Assembly: GCF_006346315.1 (NCBI RefSeq) | Contig: NZ_VDMR01000001.1 | Coordinates: 1,636,145-1,700,144, forward strand | DNA: 64,000 bases | From: Nocardioides litoris | Lineage (GTDB): Bacteria; Actinomycetota; Actinomycetes; Propionibacteriales; Nocardioidaceae | Direction: 5' to 3' | Shown here: positions 49,301 through 64,000 of the stretch, piece by piece | Layout: the number at the start of each line of letters is the position of its first letter | How positions within the stretch are numbered: position 1 is the stretch's first letter | Notes under the pieces: model-generated | What the model was told of the DNA's origin: nothing | Seen by the model: the letters and a program-made list of their open reading frames with translations, nothing else | The model's database searches: none | Position numbers and translations under genes: made by a program

Positions 49301-49489
49301 CGGTTCGGCTACAGCCGGCACACCCCGTCGATGGCCCTCGGCACGCTGGAGACCGAGGCGGAGGCCGCCGCGCCGGGCGCGCTGGAGGCCCGCCGGGCGG
49401 CGTACGACGGACGGAGCGGCCCGGACCTCCTGGCGGAGGCCCGGGCCGCGGTGTCGGCCGAGGCCGGGTCCGGGGCCGCGACCGGCTAG
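46331..49489 (+). CDS. SARP/AfsR-type regulator (BTAD, NB-ARC and TPR domains)
   Basis: A 1052 aa regulator. The N-terminal part (about 5-90) looks like a winged-helix DNA-binding domain, followed by a bacterial transcriptional activation domain to about 235. The NB-ARC-like ATPase has the P-loop LGPGGLGKTS (about 270-279) and Walker B LLVLDNCEH (about 349-357), with DGLPLAVELAAARV after it. The C-terminal half is helical, TPR-like. Such STAND regulators switch on antibiotic or export genes in streptomycetes. GTG 46331 begins one base after the pheT stop. It converges on an ABC exporter; the stops share CTAG. Input signal unknown. Confidence 0.85.
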   Translation: MTGVVGLRLLDDVTYGDRPVTGDRTLALLATLAAAGGRPVPETTLVQALWGDGPAPAHPGKALQVVVSRTRAQTAPDVVQRTDGGYRLGPATTDVAGQATALAAAERAEGTGDTATARDRAREALAVPVVPGGVEPLAALRAAATGRAERAGAVLGRALAALGDHDDALVHLLAVPDPDETTLAALLRSEAAVHGAPVALERYERHRAAVRDRLGVDHGPLLQAVHAELLAADNPVRTGVRYDATSMVGRADDLRALRALLRRSRVVSILGPGGLGKTSLAQVLAREAEQPVVHVVELVGVVSPDDVVGEVGSALGVRDSVSGRRVLTPEQRADVRARMAAQLDRAPTLLVLDNCEHVVDAVADLVATLVATTRTLRVLTTTRAPLAIAAEQVFALDQLDDDAAAELFVQRARAARPAVHLDDAVVRRVVARLDGLPLAVELAAARVRAMSVADLDRRLDDRFALLRGTDRGRPDRHQTLLAVIDWSWNLLGEADRAALRRLSVLADGFALDAAEAVVGPDAFSAVETLVGQSLLVVRDAAGEGDGDGDGVRYRMLETVRELGRLRLREAGDEDDARSALRRWAVARAEEARLRLHGPDQVAAVRGLGGEENNLADVLRQALAEPDPPAVAVLVAALASSWTIRGEHDRVVALAAAVGEALSGWTPPAGPLADAAARAAATVVVNTAVSGVPTPPALLAVLTTCGPASTEPEVRALAVLTADGTSLLGGDRLDLGRFVDHPDRHVAGLALRWSSHALENSGELAAAVTASERALGLWRPEDGPWPHAMHHTQLAGLHSQLGDPDAADRHAAQALDVLDDLLAVDDAVQLRAVLATGAIARGDLDEAQRQVDEAASRPQSALWGGGFVLAATRAELALARGDVETGLALYEQSVAAAAALAFPGLGTEVGLEPWTLYAESSALASHARHGADGSGVELHAHVVDQARRALAPGRGRVDHPAIGCLLFALGVWALLREGRPAAAVELVALAERFGYSRHTPSMALGTLETEAEAAAPGALEARRAAYDGRSGPDLLAEARAAVSAEAGSGAATG

Positions 49490-50330
49490 AGCTTGCGGGA
49501 GTAGGACCGCAGGGCCAGCGGGGCGAAGACGGCCACGACGGCTGCGCAGCCCAGCAGGGCCCAGCCGACCTGGGCGGTGACCGCGCCCTGGTTCATCAGG
49601 TCACGCACGGCGGAGACGACGTGGCTGACCGGGTTGACCTGCACGAACGCCTTCAGCCAGCCCGGCAGCGTGTCGACGGGCACGTAGGCGTTGGACAGGA
49701 AGGTCAGCGGGAACATGATCATCATCGAGATGCCCTGCCCGCCCTGGGCCGAGCGGGCCACGGTGCCGAGCCAGGTGAAGATCCAGGCCAGCGACCAGCC
49801 GGCGACGACGGTGAGCACGATGCCGCCGAGCGTGCCGAGCACGCCGCCGCCGGGGCGGAAGCCCATGGCCAGGCCGACGGCGACGGTGAGCACCGCAGCG
49901 GTGGTGTAGCGGAGCAGGTCGGCGACCATCGGGCCGGCCAGCGGCGCGATCCGCGCCACGGGCAGCGACCGGAAGCGGTCGAAGACGCCCTTGTCCATGT
50001 CCTCGCGCAGCTGCACGCCGGTGGCCATGCAGGCCGTGAGGGCGGTCTGGGCGAGCACACCGGGGATGACGATGGGCAAGTACGCCGTCACGCCGCCGGA
50101 GATCGCGCCGCCGAAGATGTAGGCGAACATCGCCGTGAACAGCAGCGGCTGGGCGGTCACGTCGAAGAACTGCTCGGGGTTGCGGCGCATCTTCTTCGTG
50201 GCGCGCCAGGCCATCGACAGGGTCTGCGAGACCGCGGCGCGCAGCGGCACGCGGGGCTGCAGGTCGCGGGTGGGGTCGAGGGCGCGCTCGACCGCGGCGC
50301 GGTCGGCGGCGGGGGCGATGAGGGTGGTCA

Positions 50331-50331
<1 letters not shown>
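49486..50331 (-). CDS. ABC-2 type transporter permease (DrrB-like)
   Basis: A 281 aa permease with about six helices. QPLLFTAMFAYIFGGAISGG, SLPVARIAPLAGPMVAD and SNAYVPVDTLPGWLKAF are the family landmarks of the daunorubicin-resistance DrrB type, followed by VNPVSHVVSAVRDLM. The ATG overlaps the ATPase stop as ATGA, so the pair is coupled. Its stop codon shares CTAG (49486-49489) with that of the convergent SARP regulator. The exported compound is unknown. Confidence 0.9.
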
Positions 50332-51341
<1,010 letters not shown>

Positions 51342-51365
51342 GGGCCCACCGTGGTGGCTCGCGCC

Positions 51366-51445
51366 TTCACGCCGCCTTCACGCCGGTTTCACGCCGACCC
51401 GCCGTGGCTCCACGGGTCGACGGCGGGTCGACGGCGGGGTCAGCG
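51366..51445. promoter_or_regulatory. direct repeats on an 11-bp period, SARP-like operator
   Basis: TTCACGCCG occurs at 51366, 51377 and 51388, exactly 11 bases apart. Next to it CGGGTCGACGG occurs at 51413 and 51424, with a degraded third copy at 51435, again 11 apart. SARP activators bind direct heptamer-like repeats on one helix face with this period. The first array is 25 bases upstream of the ATPase GTG (51341); the second runs into the end of the secreted-protein gene. Confidence 0.5.
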
Positions 51446-51994
51446 CACGTAGCCGCGGTCGGGCGCGCGGTCGACGCGGCCGCGCACCGGGCGCCCGTCG
51501 CGGTAGCGGGTGTAGTCCCAGCTCTGGGTGTAGACCCCGGGTCGCTTCGTGATCGACAGGCACGCGCGGGGCACGTAGACCTCGATCGTGCGCTTGCGCG
51601 GACGCGCCTTGGCGTCCAGGCCCCGGCAGGGGACGGGGGCGAGGACCCGCCGGCCCTGCACCCGGTAGAGGCCGAACTGCTGGTAGCGGTCGCCGTCCCG
51701 GTTGAAGCCCCAGATCAGGCGGTAGTCGGCGCCACGTCCGCCCCGGGTGTCGTAGTAGACCTCGATGCCGTTGAACTTCTTGCCGTAGGCGTAGCGGCTG
51801 CCGATCATCTGCGTGGTGACGGTGCCCCGGAAGCTGGCGAAGAGCCGCACCACCCGGGTGTCGAGGGCGACGGGGGAGTCGTCGGGGTCGTCGCGGCGCA
51901 CGACGGCCGAGGCGCTCGGCGCGGTCGCGGTCAGGACGGACAGGAGCGTGAGCACGAGGCCCGCGACGGCGAGCAGGGCGGTGGGTCGGCGCAT
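51440..51994 (-). CDS. secreted protein of unknown function
   Basis: A 184 aa protein with a Sec signal: RRP, then LLAVAGLVLTLLSVLTA, and an APSASA cleavage site after about residue 30. The mature part is basic, rich in Tyr and Arg (KKFNGIEVYYDTRG, YRLIWGFNRDGDRYQQFGLY), with cysteines in VPCRGLD and RACLSI that may form a disulfide. The frame opens at GTG 52027 but ATG 51994 gives the correct signal start. No family recognised. Confidence 0.7.
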   Translation of the reverse strand: MRRPTALLAVAGLVLTLLSVLTATAPSASAVVRRDDPDDSPVALDTRVVRLFASFRGTVTTQMIGSRYAYGKKFNGIEVYYDTRGGRGADYRLIWGFNRDGDRYQQFGLYRVQGRRVLAPVPCRGLDAKARPRKRTIEVYVPRACLSITKRPGVYTQSWDYTRYRDGRPVRGRVDRAPDRGYVR

Positions 51995-52058
51995 GGGGCC
52001 ACGCTCCCCGCCGCCTGCCCCGCTCACACCCTGGCCGCCAGGTCGGGGTCGCGGGGGG

Positions 52059-54444
<2,386 letters not shown>

Positions 54445-54479
54445 CGTCGGTCGACAGACCCACCTCCAGGAGCACACCC

Positions 54480-55631
54480 ATGAGCGTCACCACCCCGGCC
54501 GGGTTCCAGGCCGCGGGCGTCGCCGCCGGACTGAAGTCCACCGGCGCGCCCGACGTCGCCCTCGTCGTCAACGAGGGCCCCCGCTTCGACTCCGCGTCGG
54601 TCTTCACCGCCAACCGCTGCCAGGCCAACCCGGTCCTGTGGAGCAAGGAGGTCGTCAAGGACGGCGTCGTGCGCGCCGTCGTCCTCAACTCCGGTGGCGC
54701 CAACTGCTACACCGGCCCCGACGGCTTCGCCACGACGCACGCCGTCGCCGAGCGGGTGGCCGAGAAGGTCGGGATCGGCGCGGTCGACGTCGTCGTCTGC
54801 TCGACCGGCCTCATCGGCCTGGCCAACCCGCGCGAGCAGGTCCTGGCCGGGGTCGACGCCGCCCACGCCGCCCTGTCCGCCGACGGCGGCGGCGACGCGG
54901 CCACCGCGATCATGACCACCGACTCGGTGAGCAAGCAGGCCGTCGTCGAGGGCTCGGGCTGGAGCATCGGCGGCATGGCCAAGGGCGCGGGCATGCTCGC
55001 CCCGCAGCTGGCCACCATGCTGGTCGTCATCACCACCGACGCCGTCGTCCCCGCCGCCGACCTCGACACCGCGCTCCGCGCCGCGACCAGGGTCAGCTTC
55101 GACCGGCTCGACTCCGACGGCTGCATGTCGACCAACGACACCGTGACCGTGCTGGCCAGCGGCGCCAGTGGCATCACGCCGGCCCTCCCGGACTTCACCG
55201 ACGCCCTGACCCAGCTGTGCACCGACCTGGCCATGCAGCTGCTGCGCGACGCCGAGGGCGCCGACCACGACATCGCGATCACCACGCTCAACGCGGCCAC
55301 GGAGGACGACGCCGTCGAGGTCGGCCGCAGCGTCGCCCGCAGCAACCTGTTCAAGGCGGCCGTCTTCGGCAAGGACCCCAACTGGGGCCGGGTGCTGGCC
55401 TCCATCGGCACCACCGGGGCCGCCTTCGACCCCGCCGACCTCGACGTCGCCATCAACGGCACCTGGGTCTGCCGGCGGTCCACCCCCGCCGAGGACCCCG
55501 CCGGCGTCGACCTCGAGCCGCGCGAGGTCACCGTCACGATCGACCTCAAGTCCGGCACCGAGCGCGCCACGGTCTGGACCAACGACCTCACCCACGCCTA
55601 CGTCCACGAGAACAGCGCCTACTCATCATGA
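54480..55631 (+). CDS. argJ: glutamate N-acetyltransferase / amino-acid N-acetyltransferase
   Basis: ArgJ (383 aa) transfers acetyl from N-acetylornithine to glutamate, recycling the acetyl group. [19 protein letters not shown] at the N-terminus and the self-cleavage site [15 protein letters not shown] (cut before Thr) are intact; [11 protein letters not shown] and [10 protein letters not shown] follow. AGGAG precedes the ATG by 9 bases. The stop overlaps the argB ATG as ATGA. Presence of ArgJ means a cyclic pathway; whether it also uses acetyl-CoA cannot be read from sequence. Confidence 0.96.
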   Translation: MSVTTPAGFQAAGVAAGLKSTGAPDVALVVNEGPRFDSASVFTANRCQANPVLWSKEVVKDGVVRAVVLNSGGANCYTGPDGFATTHAVAERVAEKVGIGAVDVVVCSTGLIGLANPREQVLAGVDAAHAALSADGGGDAATAIMTTDSVSKQAVVEGSGWSIGGMAKGAGMLAPQLATMLVVITTDAVVPAADLDTALRAATRVSFDRLDSDGCMSTNDTVTVLASGASGITPALPDFTDALTQLCTDLAMQLLRDAEGADHDIAITTLNAATEDDAVEVGRSVARSNLFKAAVFGKDPNWGRVLASIGTTGAAFDPADLDVAINGTWVCRRSTPAEDPAGVDLEPREVTVTIDLKSGTERATVWTNDLTHAYVHENSAYSS

Positions 55632-56574
55632 ACGACAGCAGCCTCGCCACCGGCGAGTTCGACACCAGCAAGCCCGACCAGGCCAAGGCCCGCACGCTCG
55701 CGGCCGCCCTGCCGTGGCTGAAGCAGTACCACGGCAAGATCGTCGTGGTGAAGTACGGCGGCAACGCCATGATCGACGACGACCTGCGTCGCGCCTTCGC
55801 CGAGGACGTCGTCTTCCTGCGCCTGGCCGGCTTCCGCCCCGTCGTGGTCCACGGCGGTGGCCCGCAGATCTCCTCCATGCTCGACCAGCTCGGCATCGAG
55901 TCGGAGTTCCGCGGCGGCCTGCGCGTGACCACGCCCGAGGCCATGGAGGTCGTCCGCATGGTGCTCGTGGGCAAGGTGCAGCGCGAGCTCGTCGGCCTCA
56001 TCAACGACCACGGCCCGTACGCCGTCGGCCTGTCCGGCGAGGACGCCCACCTCTTCACCGCGACCCCGACCAACACCGTCGTCGACGGCGAGGAGGTCGA
56101 CCTCGGCCTCGTCGGCGAGGTCACCAACGTGCGGCCCGAGGCCGTGCTCGACATCATCGGGGCCGGCCGCATCCCGGTCGTCTCCAGCGTCGCCCCCGAC
56201 GCCGACGGCCAGGTCCACAACGTCAACGCCGACTCCGCCGCCGCCGCCCTCGCGGTGGCCCTCGGCGCCGAGAAGCTGCTCGTCCTCACCGACGTCGAGG
56301 GGCTGTTCCTCGACTGGCCGGCCTCGGAGGACGTCATCGGCGAGATCAGCCCCGAGTCACTGGAGGCCCTGCTGCCGTCGTTGGCCAGCGGGATGGTGCC
56401 CAAGATGGGCGCCTGCCTGCAGGCCGTGCAGGGCGGCGTACCGCGGGCCACCGTCGTCGACGGGCGTGAGCCGCACGCGGTCCTGCTCGAGCTGTTCACC
56501 AAGGAGGGCGTCGGCACCCAGGTGCTGCCCGGGGTCGAGACCAAGACCCGCAAGGCCCGTGACGGGAGCGCGTC

Positions 56575-56578
<4 letters not shown>
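55628..56578 (+). CDS. argB: acetylglutamate kinase
   Basis: ArgB (316 aa) phosphorylates N-acetylglutamate. [12 protein letters not shown] is the ATP-binding start, [14 protein letters not shown] the substrate loop, [14 protein letters not shown] and LTDVEGLF follow. An N-terminal helix of about 30 residues before the kinase core matches the arginine-inhibited hexameric type, so it is probably the feedback-controlled step. Both ends overlap neighbouring genes (argJ, argD). Confidence 0.96.
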
Positions 56579-57794
<1,216 letters not shown>

Positions 57795-57795
<1 letters not shown>

Positions 57796-58733
57796 TGCGC
57801 CACTTCCTGCGCGACGACGACCTCACCCCCGACGAGCAGCGGCGCCTCCTCGACCTGGCCGCCGACCTCAAGACCACGCCGTTCATGCGGCGCCCGCTCG
57901 CCGGCCCGAAGTCGGTCGCGATGATCTTCGACAAGCCGACCCTGCGCACCCAGGTGTCCTTCGGCGCCGGCATCGCCGAGCTCGGCGGCAACCCGATGCT
58001 GGTCGAGGGCAAGCTCGCCGGCATCGGCGTGCGCGAGTCCGTCGAGGACGTCGCGCGCGTGCTGGGCCGCCAGGTCGCGGTCGTGGTGTGGCGCACCTTC
58101 CTGCAGTCCGACCTCGACCTGATGGCCGCCCACGCCGGCGTGCCCGTGGTCAACGCGCTCACCGACGACTTCCACCCCTGCCAGCTCGTGGCCGACCTGC
58201 TCACGGTGCGCGAGCACAAGGGCGGGCCGGACGGCTCCCTGGCCGGCCTCACCGTGGCCTTCGTCGGCGACGGCGCCTGCAACATGGGCAACTCGTGGCT
58301 GCTGGCCGGCACCACCGCCGGCATGCACGTCCGCATCGCCGCCCCCCAGGGCTACCGGCCCTCGGCGGCGATGTTCGCCCGGGCCGAGGAGATCGCCGCG
58401 ACCACCGGCGGGTCCGCGTCGTCGTGCGCCGACCCGGCCGAGGCCGTGACCGGGGCCGACGTCGTGGTCACCGACACCTGGATCTCGATGGGCAAGGAGG
58501 CCGAGGAGGCCGACCGGGCCGCCGTCCTCGCGCCGTACTCGCTGACCGAGGAGCTGCTCGCCCACGCGGGGCGCGAGGCGATCGTGCTGCACTGCCTGCC
58601 TGCCTACCGCGGCAAGGAGATCTCCGCCGAGGTCCTCGACGGCCCGCAGAGCGTGGTCTGGGACGAGGCCGAGAACCGCCGGCACGCCCAGAAGGCGGTC
58701 ATCGCGTTCCTGCTCGAGCAGGCCGGGCGGTGA
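57795..58733 (+). CDS. argF: ornithine carbamoyltransferase
   Basis: ArgF (312 aa) makes citrulline from ornithine and carbamoyl phosphate (supplied by carAB). DFHPCQ (about 125-130), [17 protein letters not shown] and the ornithine-site HCLPAYRG are canonical. The carbamoyl-phosphate loop reads [11 protein letters not shown] (46-56), so the usual STRTR is TLRTQ; the key Lys47 and Arg51 remain. The gene is in a full arg operon, so ordinary OTC activity is expected. ATG overlaps the argD stop, and its own stop overlaps argR. Confidence 0.93.
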
Positions 58734-59287
58734 GGGCCGTGGGCACCAGCCGCGTCGCGTCCACCAAGAACGCCCGGCACCAGCGCATCGTCGACCTGGT
58801 CACCACCCACGAGGTGCACTCCCAGGTCGAGCTGGCCCAGCTGCTGGCCGACGACGGCGTCACGGTCACCCAGGCCACGCTCTCGCGCGACCTCGTCGAG
58901 CTCGACGCCCTCAAGGTGCGCTCGGCCTCCGGCACCCTCGTGTACGCCGTCCCCGGTGAGGGCGGCGACCGACGACGCACCGCCCCGGGGGAGTCCGCGG
59001 CCGGCGCCCAGCGCCTGGCCCGGCTGTGCGGGGAGCTGCTGGTCAGCGCCGAGGCCAGCGCCAACCTCGTCGTCCTCCGCACGCCCCCCGGGGCGGCCCA
59101 GTACCTCGCCTCGGGCTTCGACAAGTCCGAGCTGCCCGACGTCCTCGGCACCATCGCCGGCGACGACACCGTCCTCGTGATCGGCCGCGACCCGGCCGGG
59201 GGAGCGGCGCTCGCCGACCGCTTCCTCGCCCTGGCCTCCGCGCACGCCGACGCCACCACGTCCCCGTCCTCCAGCCAGGAGTCCTGA
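58730..59287 (+). CDS. argR: arginine repressor
   Basis: ArgR (185 aa) represses arginine genes with L-arginine as corepressor. The winged helix has [20 protein letters not shown] and [19 protein letters not shown]; the hexamerisation and arginine-binding domain has [21 protein letters not shown] and [16 protein letters not shown]. The GTG at 58730 overlaps the argF stop. A Ser-rich tail ends right at argG, whose ATG follows the stop directly. Its probable site is over the argC promoter (52937-52972), which would make it autoregulated. Confidence 0.95.
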   Translation: MRAVGTSRVASTKNARHQRIVDLVTTHEVHSQVELAQLLADDGVTVTQATLSRDLVELDALKVRSASGTLVYAVPGEGGDRRRTAPGESAAGAQRLARLCGELLVSAEASANLVVLRTPPGAAQYLASGFDKSELPDVLGTIAGDDTVLVIGRDPAGGAALADRFLALASAHADATTSPSSSQES

Positions 59288-63663
<4,376 letters not shown>

Positions 63664-63669
<6 letters not shown>

Positions 63670-63693
63670 ACGGCAGATGACGTGCCCTAACGT
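63664..63693 (+). promoter_or_regulatory. possible rRNA promoter P1
   Basis: TTGTGA (63664-63669, overlapping the glycosylase stop) and TAACGT (63688-63693) are spaced 18 bases apart. It is weaker than the promoter at 63798 and could be the upstream of two tandem rRNA promoters. Confidence 0.4.
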
Positions 63694-63769
63694 TCTTCTC
63701 GTCGCGGTCAGCGAATCCCCTCGGGGCCAGGAGGCCCAAGATCGAAGGGGTTCGGCACGTCCGGGCAAC

Positions 63770-63781
63770 GGCTTCGAAGCC
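63770..63781. repeat. perfect palindrome upstream of rRNA promoter
   Basis: GGCTTCGAAGCC is a perfect 12-bp palindrome, extended by GGGC and GCCC around AAC on one side. It lies 16 bases upstream of the -35 box at 63798 and could be a terminator of P1 or read-through transcription, or a protein site. Confidence 0.5.
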
Positions 63782-63797
63782 GCCCAGCTCCCCGGAG

Positions 63798-63826
63798 TTG
63801 ACGCGGACCACTCGGATCCGTAAGGT
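63798..63826 (+). promoter_or_regulatory. strong rRNA operon promoter
   Basis: TTGACG (63798-63803) and TAAGGT (63821-63826) with 17-bp spacing form the best sigma70-type promoter in the window. The predicted start is near 63833. Downstream sequence is the rRNA leader. Confidence 0.8.
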
Positions 63827-63832
63827 TTACCA

Positions 63833-64000
63833 GGTTGCCCCAGAGCGGATCCCGCAAGGATCACGAGGGGGCATGCGCCTGATGTTTGAGAACTCAACAG
63901 TGTGTCATAGTCGACGGATTAGTTTGTAGGCTCGTCTGTTTGTTGGATGGGTTGATAGTTTTTTTCGGCAATGATTCTGGCTAGCGATAGTCAGTGATCG
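63833..64000 (+). other. rRNA operon leader (16S gene outside window)
   Basis: After the promoter the DNA turns AT-rich. TTTGAGAACTCAACAGTGTG (63885-63904) is the conserved anti-termination/processing leader found before 16S rRNA genes in actinobacteria, followed by TTAGTTTGTAGG, and TTTTTTTCGGC at about 63959. No 16S 5' end is reached before base 64000. The 331 bases after 63669 hold no gene. Confidence 0.8.

Overview
The window is very GC-rich chromosomal DNA from an actinobacterium, most likely Nocardioidaceae (Nocardioides-like; inferred from gene content and style, not tested). Supporting signs are the actinobacterial nucleoid factor mihF next to gmk-rpoZ-coaBC-metK-priA, a PriA without helicase motifs, mycothiol-type DinB-like enzymes, heavy use of GTG starts, ATGA/GTGA stop-start overlaps, and TANNNT -10 boxes placed 6-8 nt before leaderless starts. 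No prophage, insertion sequence, CRISPR array or tRNA gene was seen. Almost all of it is core metabolism and information processing.

Layout. 1-13.0 kb: pyrimidine operon (end of probable pyrR, pyrB, pyrC, then an hrpB helicase, carA, carB, pyrD, a lactate 2-monooxygenase-like gene, pyrF and a lipoprotein gene). 13.0-13.7 kb: gene-free stretch full of dispersed hairpin repeats. 13.7-23.1 kb: mihF, gmk, rpoZ, coaBC, metK, priA, def, fmt, a YjbR-family gene and rsmB. 23.1-25.8 kb: COG3910-like ATPase, divergent stand-alone LigD-type polymerase, hypothetical gene and small P-loop gene. 25.9-31.1 kb: rpe, DinB-like gene, small membrane ORF, FMN riboswitch and ribD-ribE-ribBA-ribH. 31.3-35.4 kb: hisE, hisG, PH-domain gene, aldose epimerase, small kinase, membrane gene and SseB-like gene. 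35.5-46.3 kb: infC-rpmI-rplT, a SpoU methyltransferase, lipoprotein, GNAT, orphan histidine kinase, DinB-like gene with a divergent WYL regulator, DUF817-like gene, pheS and pheT. 46.3-52.9 kb: a large SARP/AfsR-type regulator convergent with a DrrAB-type ABC exporter, a secreted protein and a third DinB-like gene. 53.0-63.7 kb: complete arginine operon argC-(ACT gene)-argJBDFR-argG-(tandem Nudix)-argH plus a 3-methyladenine glycosylase. 63.7-64.0 kb: promoters and leader of a ribosomal RNA operon whose 16S gene lies beyond the window.

How it works together. The operons supply UMP, riboflavin/FMN, arginine, the first histidine steps, and translation and transcription parts. Visible control elements are the FMN riboswitch, an ArgR-like operator over the argC -10 box, a terminator-like hairpin before infC (which appears to start at ATC), and direct repeats on an 11-bp period upstream of the ABC exporter that resemble SARP sites.

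No obviously new multi-gene system is present. The best leads are an ACT/CASTOR-like small protein inside the arginine operon, the SARP/ABC module with its repeat array, two families of dispersed palindromic repeats (one copy encodes the CarA C-terminus), an overlapping bidirectional -10 element, and an E. coli-type ArgG with a tandem Nudix gene in the arg operon.
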